Positions 17,588 to 25,838 of a stretch of 64,000 bases of DNA are shown here, in pieces (positions within the stretch are counted from its first letter, which is position 1; each line of letters starts with the position of its first letter). The DNA is from Maricaulis sp047308265 (GTDB lineage: Bacteria; Pseudomonadota; Alphaproteobacteria; Caulobacterales; Maricaulaceae), in assembly GCF_047308265.1 (NCBI RefSeq), contig NZ_JBKQWY010000001.1, positions 310,001-374,000 of the forward strand, read 5' to 3'. The position numbers were made by a program, and so were the translations under genes. The notes beneath the pieces are model-generated. The model searched no databases. It was not told the DNA's origin and saw only the letters and a program-made list of their open reading frames with translations.

Positions 17588-18082
17588 TTATAGAGGCGGA
17601 TTGAGCCGCATAAGCTCGAAATTGATGATCAGCCCACCGCTCAGCATCACAAAGGCGGGCCAGAGCACAAAACCGGCCGGGCGGCTGATCTTGCCAACCA
17701 GGCCGATGGCAAAGAGGTTGAACACCCAAATGGCCAGGCTCAGGACAAAACCCAGCTGCACATTCTCTGTTGCAAAGAAGGCAACAATTCTCAGTACCTG
17801 AGTCGCAATCACGGTGAGGACGAGCAATTGTCCGAACAGGCGCACGCGGGGCGATTGTGAACGCTCAACCAGCCAGAGGCTGACCATATTGAGATGGATC
17901 AAAATGGCCCAGGCCAGGGTCTGCATGGAGAAACCCGGCACCCAGTCCGGATGCACGAGCTGTGAGGTCCACATGCGTGCGCCACTGGCATTGACCCAAC
18001 CTGCAAGGCTTCCCGTCAACGCGGAGGCGATGATGAGATAGATGATCAGGCGCAGGACGCCGGGCCGGTGCTCCTCTTCCAT
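17588..18082 (-). CDS. TspO/MBR-like membrane protein
   Basis: This 164-residue protein has five hydrophobic helices. Two patches fit the TspO/MBR (tryptophan-rich sensory protein) fold: an early GWVNASGARMWTSQLVHPDWVPGF and LHLNMVSLWLVERSQ-like helix starts. TspO proteins bind tetrapyrroles and affect stress and pigment regulation in alphaproteobacteria. Tryptophans are fewer than in classic TspO and some motifs are only loosely kept, so it may be a distant member. It is transcribed toward mdh. Confidence 0.5.
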   Translation of the reverse strand: MEEEHRPGVLRLIIYLIIASALTGSLAGWVNASGARMWTSQLVHPDWVPGFSMQTLAWAILIHLNMVSLWLVERSQSPRVRLFGQLLVLTVIATQVLRIVAFFATENVQLGFVLSLAIWVFNLFAIGLVGKISRPAGFVLWPAFVMLSGGLIINFELMRLNPPL

Positions 18083-18251
18083 GTCTCGATCTCCTCACAA
18101 AAAATCGACGAGATTGTGAAGTCTCGCAAGAATTGCGCCGGTTGAACGCCCGTGCATACCGCGTATGTCTGACATCATTCCGGTCACAGGTGGTGCACCG
18201 GATGCAGTTTATGATTGAGCATCACCGGTATTGCGCTGTGGGGGCGACATT

Positions 18252-18878
18252 ATGATGAAGATTTTCAAAACAGCGGCCGCATTGGCCGTTTTCCTGTCGT
18301 CTGCGGTCCTGGCCCAGGAGACGCAAGACGCGATGGCCGTGGCGCAGGAGCGCGCCATGGATCTGGGTCCGGCCATTGGTTCCCAGGCGCCGACGGACTG
18401 GTCGTTGCCGGATCAGACCGGAACAGTCCGCACACTGGCGGATATTTCCGGACCTTCGGGTACCGTGATCTTTTTTAACCGCTCGCTGGACTGGTGTCCC
18501 TTCTGCCAGAACCAGACGATCGAGCTGGAAATGATGTATGAGGCGTTCGTCGAGCGTGGTTATGGCGTGGCGGTCCTGACCTATGAACCGGTCGAGACCA
18601 ATGCCCGCTTCGCGGCGGAGCACGCGTCACGGGTTGTCCTTCTGGCCGATGAGGGCAGTGTGGTGATCCGCCAGTTCGACATTCTCGACCCGGTCTATAT
18701 TGGTCGTTCGGGCCGGTTTGACGGGCTGCCCTATCCAGTCGCATTTGCCTTGTCACCGACGGGGGAGGTTAAGGCCAAGTTCTGGCACGAGCCCGGTTTT
18801 GGTGAGGATCGCGGATATCGCATCCGTGTCTCGACGGAAGACGTCCTGACCTCCCTGGACACGTTGAAAGTCGAATAA
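18252..18878 (+). CDS. Periplasmic peroxiredoxin/thioredoxin-fold protein
   Basis: The start at 18252 (MMKIFKT, 208 residues) has GGGGG upstream and gives a good signal peptide ending near VLAQ. The mature part has the AhpC/TSA-type fold: PTDWSLPDQTGTVRTLADI, then a redox site SLDWCPFCQNQ. The site is a CPFC pair rather than the single peroxidatic Cys of Prx5/Prx6. The rest (LTYEPVETNARFA, VVLLADEGSVVIRQFDI) fits a redoxin. It probably acts as a periplasmic thiol reductant or peroxidase. The target is unknown. Confidence 0.7.
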   Translation: MMKIFKTAAALAVFLSSAVLAQETQDAMAVAQERAMDLGPAIGSQAPTDWSLPDQTGTVRTLADISGPSGTVIFFNRSLDWCPFCQNQTIELEMMYEAFVERGYGVAVLTYEPVETNARFAAEHASRVVLLADEGSVVIRQFDILDPVYIGRSGRFDGLPYPVAFALSPTGEVKAKFWHEPGFGEDRGYRIRVSTEDVLTSLDTLKVE

Positions 18879-18924
18879 CGGCATTTTACTTGACGAACAG
18901 ATCGGTCTGGCCTGAGCTGAGGTC

Positions 18925-19467
18925 ATGACCGGTCCTGTTCTGTTTACTGAGCGCCTGATCCTTCGCCGTCCGGAGGAGGATGATTTTCCCGCCATGGCGG
19001 CCATGATGGCCGACGACGAGACCACGCGTTTCATTGGCGGTGTGCAATCTGAACCTATTGCCTGGCGCGCCTTTGCCAGTGTGCTCGGTCATTGGCAGCT
19101 TCGGGGTTACGGTTTCTTCTCGGTTCTGGAAAAAGAGACCGGCCAGTGGTTGGGGCGGGTCGGTCCGTGGTATCCCCATGGCTGGATCCAGCCCGAAATC
19201 GGCTGGACCCTGACCCGCGACAGCTGGGGGCGCGGCTATGCGGTCGAAGCCGCCCGCGCGGCGATGGATTTTGTCTTTGACCGTCTGGCCTGGGACAGCG
19301 TTATCCACTTGATCGACGCGGACAACACACCCAGTCAGGCTGTGGCCTCGCGCATTGGTTCGCGTAATCTGGAATATCAGGCAGAGGTGGCCGGTTTTGA
19401 CATGAAAGTGGATGTTTGGGGACAGAATGCCGGAGATTGGGCGGAGTTCCGCAAGACTCTGGCTTGA
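18925..19467 (+). CDS. GNAT-family N-acetyltransferase (RimJ/RimL-like)
   Basis: This 180-residue protein begins with the typical FTERLILRRPEEDDF segment. It contains the acetyl-CoA-binding RDSWGRGYAVEAARAAMDF motif and the late IHLIDADNTPSQAVASRIG segment of the RimJ/RimL group. It may acetylate an N-terminus or a small amine; the substrate cannot be told from the sequence. The stop is 22 bp from the stop of the convergent oxygenase gene. Confidence 0.8.
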   Translation: MTGPVLFTERLILRRPEEDDFPAMAAMMADDETTRFIGGVQSEPIAWRAFASVLGHWQLRGYGFFSVLEKETGQWLGRVGPWYPHGWIQPEIGWTLTRDSWGRGYAVEAARAAMDFVFDRLAWDSVIHLIDADNTPSQAVASRIGSRNLEYQAEVAGFDMKVDVWGQNAGDWAEFRKTLA

Positions 19468-19489
19468 TAGTTATTCCGGGGCCTGTTGG

Positions 19490-20230
19490 TCACCCTGAGG
19501 CCGGCGGATCATCCCGCAGCCAGCCTGTAATCTGGAAGCGGCCTGCCCCGGCAAAGGGTGAGACCGGGCTGACGGCGTGAATGCGCCGTCCGTCGAACAA
19601 AGACAGGACATTGAAGCGCGGCAAAAACGCCTGGCTGACATCCTTGCTCTCATCGAGAAACATCAGCAATCCGCCCCAATCGGTCTGCCAGTCCTGGGTG
19701 AAGCCGAACGTCAGGGCAGCCCGGCGCTCATTATCCATCCCCGTATCGACATGCTGGGTCAGAAAATGGCCCCGTGAGTAGAGGGTCGCCTGGACGTCTG
19801 CCTTGGTGATCCCTGGCACTCCGATGACGCGGCTCCCGAATTCGAGAAACTCCGGCGAGTTGAGAAACTCGGTGATGCGGTGGATGGGGTGTCCCGGATC
19901 CCAGTTTTGCATATAGGCCTGGATCATGGGATAGGCCGAATAGAGATAGCCAATATTGCGCTGGGCGCGCTCCATGACGGCCTGGATTTTAGCCCGGAGG
20001 GCAGCTTGCCCCATGGCCTGGATGTCGGCCTGCGACAGCACGTGGATTGTCTCCTTCCCGTTCTCTGGCAAAGGAAAGATCAATCGCCAGGCCAGGTGTT
20101 TGGAAAGTACATCGTGAATCGCCTGGGCTGTCTGCGGGGCGAACACGTCAGGTATGCGCACAAGCGGATCTCTTTGATAGGCCGCAGCATAGGCCTCGAC
20201 ATCAATGTCAGGATTGAGTTTGAGCTCCAT
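19490..20230 (-). CDS. 2-oxoglutarate/Fe(II)-dependent oxygenase
   Basis: This 246-residue protein has a prolyl-4-hydroxylase-type double-stranded beta-helix. The iron ligands are His160 and Asp162 (TQHVD) and His218 (RRIHAVSP); the 2-oxoglutarate-binding Arg is probably 231 in GRFQITGWL. It hydroxylates an unknown target, possibly a protein. The N-terminal 100 residues are helical. It shares a short upstream region with the divergent universal stress gene. Confidence 0.8.
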   Translation of the reverse strand: MELKLNPDIDVEAYAAAYQRDPLVRIPDVFAPQTAQAIHDVLSKHLAWRLIFPLPENGKETIHVLSQADIQAMGQAALRAKIQAVMERAQRNIGYLYSAYPMIQAYMQNWDPGHPIHRITEFLNSPEFLEFGSRVIGVPGITKADVQATLYSRGHFLTQHVDTGMDNERRAALTFGFTQDWQTDWGGLLMFLDESKDVSQAFLPRFNVLSLFDGRRIHAVSPVSPFAGAGRFQITGWLRDDPPASG

Positions 20231-20378
20231 CTCTCTCTCCGGGCGCGGCAGATAAATCTAAATACCAGTGTTTCCTGCTCGCGAGCGGGTGGCAAGCGGG
20301 AGGACTGCGACGTGGCGTCCTCTTTTCGAGTGGACCGGGGAGGCGCACACTCATGATGGCCAACACAGGAGAGGGCAA

Positions 20379-21209
20379 ATGAAGCGCGCACGGCTTGTAC
20401 TGACCGGACATGATCGGGATGAGAGCCTGCTGGATCAGGGTTTTGCCCTGGCCTCGCGATGGGATTTCTGCCTCGACGCCCTGTTCGTGCGTCCAACCGC
20501 CGAAGCGGCTGGTGCGTATTGGGGAGACGGTTTCTCAGTCTACGCCCTGGACAGCATGATGGCGTCTGTCGACAGAACCGGCGCCGAACTCGCGCTGAAG
20601 GCTCGCGACCGGTTTGAAGATGCTCGCACCCATGTTTCGGCCGACCATGCCGGTAGTTTTGTCGAGTTTTCGGGCTTGCCGCGTGAGGCCATGGCGGTTG
20701 AAGGGCGGCTGAGCGATCTGCTGATTATGGCGGGGCCGGGCACTCGCGATGCTGCGGCCCAGCTCAATGCGATCGAAACCGCAGCGATGGTATCGGGACG
20801 TCCGGTTCTGGTCTTGCCGGAGGCGGGTGAGAGCGACAGGGCGGGGCGTCATGCCGGGATTGCCTGGGACGGATCATTGGAAGTCTCGCGCGCGGTGCAG
20901 GGCGGGCTGGGTCTGTTGAAACGCGCGGAGCGGGTCTCGCTCCTGCATGCCGGACCGGAAGCGATGGATCTGCCCACGACGGATGCCCTGGCCCGATATC
21001 TGGGCGCGCACGGGCTCATGACGGAACAGGCCGAGATGCCTCCGAGCGGTGTGCCGGGTCAGCTCATTCCTGAGATGGCGCGAGCCCTGGACGTGGATCT
21101 TCTGGTCATGGGCGGGTTCGGAGCACCGGGGTGGCAGCGCTCGCTGGGGCGGGATGAAACCACGCAATTACTGCGCGATGCGCCCTACGCAATCTTGCTG
21201 GCACACTAG
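20379..21209 (+). CDS. Universal stress protein (tandem UspA-like)
   Basis: The ATG at 20379 has AGGAGAGGG upstream; the frame extends upstream to 20268 without a site. The 276-residue protein has two UspA-like halves. The second ends with the nucleotide-binding pattern VMGGFGAPGWQRSLGRDETT and a C-terminal DAPYAILLAH strand. The first half is degenerate (LLIMAGPG). UspA proteins are induced by starvation and oxidative stress. It may share promoters with the divergent oxygenase. Confidence 0.75.
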   Translation: MKRARLVLTGHDRDESLLDQGFALASRWDFCLDALFVRPTAEAAGAYWGDGFSVYALDSMMASVDRTGAELALKARDRFEDARTHVSADHAGSFVEFSGLPREAMAVEGRLSDLLIMAGPGTRDAAAQLNAIETAAMVSGRPVLVLPEAGESDRAGRHAGIAWDGSLEVSRAVQGGLGLLKRAERVSLLHAGPEAMDLPTTDALARYLGAHGLMTEQAEMPPSGVPGQLIPEMARALDVDLLVMGGFGAPGWQRSLGRDETTQLLRDAPYAILLAH

Positions 21210-21241
21210 TCCGACGCAATAACTGAGGGCTGGCGGGCGGT

Positions 21242-22000
21242 TCAGTACCACCCGGCTTCGCGAAGGCGCGGTGAATAGGTGCGGCTGACCGGGACCTCAA
21301 TGTCGTTTTTCAAGGTCAGCACGGCCCGTCCATCGCCCCTCGAGACCTGCACCACCGCCTGCCGCGCAACCCACCAGGAGCGGTGTGTTCGTGCGCCGTC
21401 CAGCGTCTCTACTGCGCTCAGGGCATCGCTCAGTCGCATCAGGACGAGCGCGTCGCCGGCCTCGGTATAAACCCGAAGGTAATGATCTTCGGAGGCGAGC
21501 GCCAAAATCGATGAAGACCGCAAACGATGGGGCAGTTTGGACACGAGCGCCTCGCCGACTTGCGGCGCGTTCTCTGTTGGCGGGGCGCTGTCCGCCGAGG
21601 TTCTGCGTTCGCTCATCCAGGAGAGTGCGCTGACCGCCGCAGAAATAACCCAGACCATCACATAGACGATCGGTGCGGCCTGCCAGGGAAGTTGACCGCC
21701 GGTCAGCCATTCAATCGAGATCACCCCGAAGGTGATCGGGATCGAAACCAGAAAGGAATTGAGCACGGAGACGGCCCAGTCAGGCAGGTCTGGCCAGAGT
21801 TTCTCCAGCGCCCGGGAGAATATCGTACCGCTGATCCAGCCAATGGCCATCATACCGGTCCAGTAAAACCAGATCGCGGGCCACCCCAGGCGTCCTGACT
21901 GGTAGGGGGCCAGGATGGCCATGAACGTGCCTATGCCCAACACCCAACCGATCGTGGGCAGGGCAGGACGCAGGCGGTTAAGGAGGGTGGAGACGGTCAT
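21242..22000 (-). CDS. Membrane-anchored LytTR transcriptional regulator
   Basis: I start the 252-residue protein at the ATG at 22000; the frame runs to 22069 without a site. Residues about 10-135 contain four hydrophobic helices. A linker (SERRTSADSAPPTENAPQ) precedes the C-terminal LytTR DNA-binding domain, with the family features ILALASEDHYLRVYTEAGDALVL and HRSWWVARQAV. One-piece membrane LytTR regulators are common in Caulobacterales and relatives, and probably sense a membrane signal. A 27-bp palindrome lies 7 bp upstream, and the divergent DUF2141-DUF2306 genes are candidate targets. Confidence 0.8.
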   Translation of the reverse strand: MTVSTLLNRLRPALPTIGWVLGIGTFMAILAPYQSGRLGWPAIWFYWTGMMAIGWISGTIFSRALEKLWPDLPDWAVSVLNSFLVSIPITFGVISIEWLTGGQLPWQAAPIVYVMVWVISAAVSALSWMSERRTSADSAPPTENAPQVGEALVSKLPHRLRSSSILALASEDHYLRVYTEAGDALVLMRLSDALSAVETLDGARTHRSWWVARQAVVQVSRGDGRAVLTLKNDIEVPVSRTYSPRLREAGWY

Positions 22001-22006
22001 GCTTCG

Positions 22007-22033
22007 TGTCGTTTGGCGCTTCGCGAACCGACA
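22007..22033. promoter_or_regulatory. 27-bp imperfect palindrome, candidate operator
   Basis: Left arm TGTCGTTTGGCGC (22007-22019) and right arm TCGCGAACCGACA (22021-22033) match as an inverted repeat at 10 of 13 positions around T22020. It sits just before the LytTR start and within the divergent intergenic region. A second hairpin GCGCG-TTT-CGCGC follows at 22038-22050. Function is inferred from position only. Confidence 0.4.
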
Positions 22034-22199
22034 TCTAGCGCGTTTCGCGCATGACGGCAGCCCCTTCATGCAATGTCGATTTTCTTCGCTGCCGAGGCCG
22101 GCTTCTCTGGGGTCACCGGCCGGTGCCGGACATTCGACTGATCAACCCTATTGGACCCGGGTCGCCCAAGGAATGGCCCCGTCCAGATCGAAAGGACGC

Positions 22200-22649
22200 A
22201 TGAAAATGACCCGCATGATCTCTTTGCCTGCTGTTTTTGTTTCCACTGCGCTGGCTCTGGGGATGACCGCGCCCAGCCTGGCCAACGGCGAATCCCGTAT
22301 TCAGGTCACGATTTCAGGACTCGACGCCCAGCGTGGCGGCCAGGTTCAGGTCGGCCTGTATGCCAGTGAGGCATCCTGGGATGAACAGGATGCGATCACA
22401 GGCGAAATGGCCCATGTTGACGGAGATACTGTCACCGTGGTGTTCGAGAACCTCGCGGATGGGGCTTATGGCATCATGCTGTTTCAGGATTTTGACAGCG
22501 ATGGCGAGCTGGACATGAACGCGTTTGGCATTCCTTCCGAGCCCTATGCCTTCTCCAATAATGCCACCGGACGGTTTGGTCCGGCGCGATGGAGCGATGC
22601 CCATTTCATGGTAGCCGGTTCAGCGGAACAGTCCATCTCGCTCGACTAG
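22200..22649 (+). CDS. DUF2141 periplasmic protein
   Basis: This 149-residue protein starts at 22200, with AAGGA just upstream; the longer frame from 21915 is out of family. The signal peptide ends near SLANG. The mature part has the DUF2141 pattern: ITISGLDAQRGGQVQVGLYAS, then VTVVFENLADGAYGIMLFQDFDSDGELDMNAFGIPSEPYAFSN as two known pieces (beta-sandwich with a calcium-like DxDxDGE loop). The function of the family is unknown. It is followed 9 bp later by the DUF2306 gene, so they are co-transcribed. Confidence 0.85.
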   Translation: MKMTRMISLPAVFVSTALALGMTAPSLANGESRIQVTISGLDAQRGGQVQVGLYASEASWDEQDAITGEMAHVDGDTVTVVFENLADGAYGIMLFQDFDSDGELDMNAFGIPSEPYAFSNNATGRFGPARWSDAHFMVAGSAEQSISLD

Positions 22650-22658
22650 GAGATTATC

Positions 22659-23057
22659 ATGGATGTTCAGGCCTTTTTTTCAGCACCCTGGCATATCCAG
22701 CTGCACGCGGGAGCGGCGATCGCCGCTCTCGTTGTGGGCACGGTGCAATGGCTGGGCCCCAAGGGCACGCTCCCGCACCGTACGCTGGGCACGCTTTTTG
22801 TGGTGTTTATGGCCATCACGGCCGTGACGGCGGTGTTCATCCGTCAGATCAATGCCGGCGGGTTTTCGGCGCTTCACATCTTTGTGCCGCTGACCCTGTT
22901 CGGGCTCCTCGGATTACTGGTGGAGATCCACCGCAAGCGGCCGGGCGCACACCGGCGCGCGGCGAGCGCCCTCTATTTTGGTGCTCTGATCATACCGGGT
23001 GTGTTCGCCTTCCTGCCCGGCCGGCTGATGCATGAGGTTTTTCTGTCTGCGTGGTAA
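22659..23057 (+). CDS. DUF2306 membrane protein
   Basis: This 132-residue protein has four hydrophobic helices, an early conserved His (WHIQLHAGAA) and the PHRTLGTLFVVFMAITAVTA segment typical of DUF2306. The function is unknown. AGGAGATTATC precedes the ATG. It forms an operon with the DUF2141 gene and lies opposite a membrane LytTR regulator, a pairing that suggests common control. Confidence 0.75.
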   Translation: MDVQAFFSAPWHIQLHAGAAIAALVVGTVQWLGPKGTLPHRTLGTLFVVFMAITAVTAVFIRQINAGGFSALHIFVPLTLFGLLGLLVEIHRKRPGAHRRAASALYFGALIIPGVFAFLPGRLMHEVFLSAW

Positions 23058-23128
23058 TCTTATCGTCACATGTGTGACACGGGTCAGGCGTAGATCGACC
23101 GGACACAACACATTTCGGGAGATGTTGA

Positions 23129-24286
23129 ATGTCCGCTCGCCTGTCTGCCCTGGCCGCTCTGATTGCCAGCACCGCTTTGGTATCCAGCCCGGTTCTGGCC
23201 CAGCAATCCGCACCCACCAATGTCGTGGATGCGCTGAAACCCTATTACGACCAGCTGGACATTGAACTGCCACAGGCGTCCTTGGGCATGGGCGAGCCGG
23301 CAACGGACGCGGTTTACTCCCGCATTCTGTTCGGGTCGTGTTCGCGCCCGGAAGAGGGGATGGAAATTCTTGATCAGGTCACAGCGGCCGATCCGGATCT
23401 CTTCCTGTTCATTGGCGATAACGTCTATGGCGACGCTTATTCCTGGGACGCCACCCTGCCGGAGCTGCGTGATGCCTATGCTGCGCTGGCCGCAGCGCCG
23501 GAATTCATTCGACTGCGTGAGAACGCGCCCATGCTCGCGACCTGGGACGATCACGACTATGGCATGAATGATTTTGGCGCCCAGTTCCCGTACAAGGGCT
23601 ATGCCGAGGAGATCTTCCTCGACTTCTGGAATGTGCCTGCTGATGATGTTCGCCGCACCCGCCCGGGCATTCATGACGCGCGTATCCTCGGACCGGAAGG
23701 GCAGCGCATCCAGATCATCATGCTCGATACGCGTTACTTCCGCGGGCCGCTGACCATGACGGACGAGCGGAATGCGCCCGGTCGTGAGCGTTACATTCCG
23801 AGTGAGGATACCAGCGTCTCCATGCTGGGTGACGAACAATGGGCCTGGCTGGCGGAAGAATTACAAAAACCGGCCGAGCTGCGCCTGATCGTCTCGTCGA
23901 TCCAGGTGCATGCCGATGGACACGGATATGAAGCCTGGCGGACGATGCCGCATGAGCGCGAGCGCCTTTACAATCTGGTTGCCGAAACCGGAGCAAACGG
24001 TGTGGTTCTCTTGTCGGGCGATCGGCATTCCTCCGGCCTGTATCTGCGCGACGATGTGGCGCCTTACCCGCTGTACGAGATCACCTCTTCCTCGCTGAAC
24101 CTGTCTTTCCGTGACGAAAACAACGAAGCGGGTCCGAACCGGATCGGTGACATGTATGCGCCCGTGAATTTCGGTGAAGTGGCCGTCGACTGGGCCAGCG
24201 GTGATGTGGATCTCATCATCCGCGATGGCGAGGGCGACGCGGTGCGCGAGATCGAATTCAATCTGTCGGATCTGCAAATCGACTAA
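23129..24286 (+). CDS. phoD: PhoD-like alkaline phosphatase/phosphodiesterase
   Basis: This 385-residue secreted protein has a signal peptide ending VLAQQ, a Sec-type and not an evident Tat signal. The PhoD metallophosphatase core is present: FGSCSRP, FIGDNVYGD, TWDDHDYG, an internal IIMLDTRYFRG, and LLSGDRHSSG. These give the ligands for the Ca/Fe site. PhoD enzymes hydrolyse phosphomonoesters and diesters in the periplasm or outside, usually for phosphate scavenging. I see no Pho box. It lies 71 bp after DUF2306. Confidence 0.85.
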   Translation: MSARLSALAALIASTALVSSPVLAQQSAPTNVVDALKPYYDQLDIELPQASLGMGEPATDAVYSRILFGSCSRPEEGMEILDQVTAADPDLFLFIGDNVYGDAYSWDATLPELRDAYAALAAAPEFIRLRENAPMLATWDDHDYGMNDFGAQFPYKGYAEEIFLDFWNVPADDVRRTRPGIHDARILGPEGQRIQIIMLDTRYFRGPLTMTDERNAPGRERYIPSEDTSVSMLGDEQWAWLAEELQKPAELRLIVSSIQVHADGHGYEAWRTMPHERERLYNLVAETGANGVVLLSGDRHSSGLYLRDDVAPYPLYEITSSSLNLSFRDENNEAGPNRIGDMYAPVNFGEVAVDWASGDVDLIIRDGEGDAVREIEFNLSDLQID

Positions 24287-24332
24287 CAGGCTGATGGCCA
24301 TGGTGTGAGATCAGCGCTGTGGCCATCGATCG

Positions 24333-24359
24333 AAGGGGCGTTGCCCGGGCGGCGCCCTT
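24333..24359 (+). terminator. Possible terminator after phoD
   Basis: AAGGGGCG (24333-24340) pairs with CGCCCTT (24353-24359) around an inner GCCCGGGC palindrome; only a weak T-rich stretch (TCTGTCCTTT) follows. Confidence 0.4.
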
Positions 24360-24407
24360 CTGTCCTTTGGCTGTCTGTTCGGAGCCTGTCTGTATCGGGA
24401 TCTGTGG

Positions 24408-24454
24408 GGGTTAGGTCCGCGTTGTGTGGCCAACAGGGTTAGCGCAGCTTAACC
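24408..24454 (+). promoter_or_regulatory. Repeated GGGTTAG motifs upstream of bufA1
   Basis: GGGTTAG occurs at 24408-24414 and 24436-24442, 28 bp apart on the same face. An inverted CTTAACC lies at 24448-24454, so the second copy also forms a hairpin GGTTAGC-GCA-GCTTAACC. The arrangement, about 130 bp before bufA1, could be a regulator site or an extended ECF-sigma -35 region. I could not find a confident -10. Confidence 0.35.
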
Positions 24455-24579
24455 GCCCTCACAGATTGGTGACCCGACTGCGGGTGGACGTGATTCGCTT
24501 GTTATCGCCTCATCTGGGACTGTCTCCCTGCCCGCCGGGGACTGTCCCGCCCGGACCGGGAAACGAGGAGATGAGACTG

Positions 24580-24870
24580 ATGAAAGCCGATACCAAAATC
24601 GCCGCCGCTGCGGCATCTGCCCTGGCCCTGTCCCTGTCCGCTGCTGCGGCCCACGCTGACACGTCCAGCGCCCTGGACGAAACCGAACAGTGCTATGGCG
24701 TGTCCCTGGCCGGTGAAAACGATTGTGCTGCAGGCCCGGGTACGTCCTGCGCCGGTACGTCTACGGTCGACTATCAGGGCAATGCCTGGGTCTATGTTCC
24801 TGAAGGTGAGTGCGAAACCATCCAGACGCCGTACGGCAATGGATCCCTGGAGCCGATCGAGCGCCCGTAA
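24580..24870 (+). CDS. bufA1: BufA1 bufferin precursor (DUF2282 RiPP)
   Basis: The start at 24580 is preferred because GAGGAG lies 9 nt upstream; ATG 24571 is directly attached to it and too close. The 96-residue precursor has a signal peptide ending near AHA (residue 26). The mature part carries the DUF2282 signature with four cysteines: Cys38 in EQCYGV, Cys49 in ENDCAAG, Cys57 in TSCAGT and Cys78 in EGECET, plus a VYVPEGE segment. In characterised bufferins the two central cysteines become 5-thiooxazoles through the DUF692 enzyme, and the exported peptide buffers copper. Genes 3' match bufB, bufC and bufD. Name by analogy; chemistry here is inference. Confidence 0.85.
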   Translation: MKADTKIAAAAASALALSLSAAAAHADTSSALDETEQCYGVSLAGENDCAAGPGTSCAGTSTVDYQGNAWVYVPEGECETIQTPYGNGSLEPIERP

Positions 24871-24947
24871 CGCCTGATCGATCAGGTTCCCGAGCACGCT
24901 ACCGGTCCTGTGCCCCCCATTTCAGCCGGTAGCAGGAGGCCGCCGAC

Positions 24948-25838
24948 TTGACTTCCGCTGTTTCTGTCCCTTCGGCAAACCCCGTGCCCTCTGCCGGCAT
25001 TGGTTTGAAACCGGAGCATTATCGCCCGGTTTTGGAAGCGCAGGTCGACGGTCTCTGGCTCGAGATCCATCCTGAAAACTACATGGAAGCGGGGGGGGCG
25101 CGCCTCGACTGGCTGACCGCGCTCGCTGAAACCCATGACCTGTCCTTCCATGGTGTGGGTTTGTCGCTGGGCGGTGTGGATCGACCGGATCCGGACCATC
25201 TCAAACGCTGGACGCGGCTTATGGAGCGGGTCAATCCGGTCCGTGTGTCTGAGCACCTGGCCTGGTCCGCGCATGCTGGCGTGTTTTTCAATGATCTCCT
25301 GCCGGTTCAGATGACGCGATGCGCGCTCGACCGGTTCGCTGATCATGTTGATATCATGCAACAGGCGCTGGGGCGCCAGGTGCTGATCGAAAACCCCTCG
25401 CGCTATATCGATCTTCCCGAAGAATTGCCGGAAGCCGAGTTTCTGGCAGAGACTGTCGAGCGAACCGGGTGTGGCCTGTTGCTTGACGTCAATAATCTAT
25501 ACGTGACCGCCCGGAATATGGGTTGGGATCTCGTCGATGATATCAATACGTATCTGGCGACATTGCCGCTGAAGGCCGTGGGTGAGTTGCATCTGGCCGG
25601 ACATGAAGCCGACAGCCAGCTGGGCGAGGCGCTTCTGGTCGACACACATGGAGCGCCTGTGCCCGACCCGGTATGGAGTTTGTGCGCCCGTGTACTGGCC
25701 CGAACGGGTCCCAAACCTGTCCTGATTGAACGAGACAACGATATTCCCCCCTTCGACGTACTGCTGGCTGAGCGGGATCGCGCCCAGTCGCTGCTCGACA
25801 TGTTGTCGGAACCCCTGATGGGGCGCCGGCATGCTTGA
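24948..25838 (+). CDS. bufB: BufB: DUF692 multinuclear non-heme iron oxidative enzyme
   Basis: This 296-residue MNIO enzyme starts with TTG at 24948, 8 nt after AGGAGG. It is a TIM-barrel-type DUF692 protein with metal ligands in order: His68 (LSFHGVGLSL), Glu102-His103 (SEHLAW), Glu148 (IENPS), Asp180 (LLLDVNN), His215 and His219 (HLAGH), Asp232/His234 (DTHGAP) and Glu261. It should oxidise and cyclise the central Cys residues of BufA1 (thiooxazole formation) with iron and O2. It overlaps bufC by 8 nt (ATGCTTGA), so the two are translated together. This matches MbnB/BufB-type enzymes. Confidence 0.9.
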   Translation: MTSAVSVPSANPVPSAGIGLKPEHYRPVLEAQVDGLWLEIHPENYMEAGGARLDWLTALAETHDLSFHGVGLSLGGVDRPDPDHLKRWTRLMERVNPVRVSEHLAWSAHAGVFFNDLLPVQMTRCALDRFADHVDIMQQALGRQVLIENPSRYIDLPEELPEAEFLAETVERTGCGLLLDVNNLYVTARNMGWDLVDDINTYLATLPLKAVGELHLAGHEADSQLGEALLVDTHGAPVPDPVWSLCARVLARTGPKPVLIERDNDIPPFDVLLAERDRAQSLLDMLSEPLMGRRHA

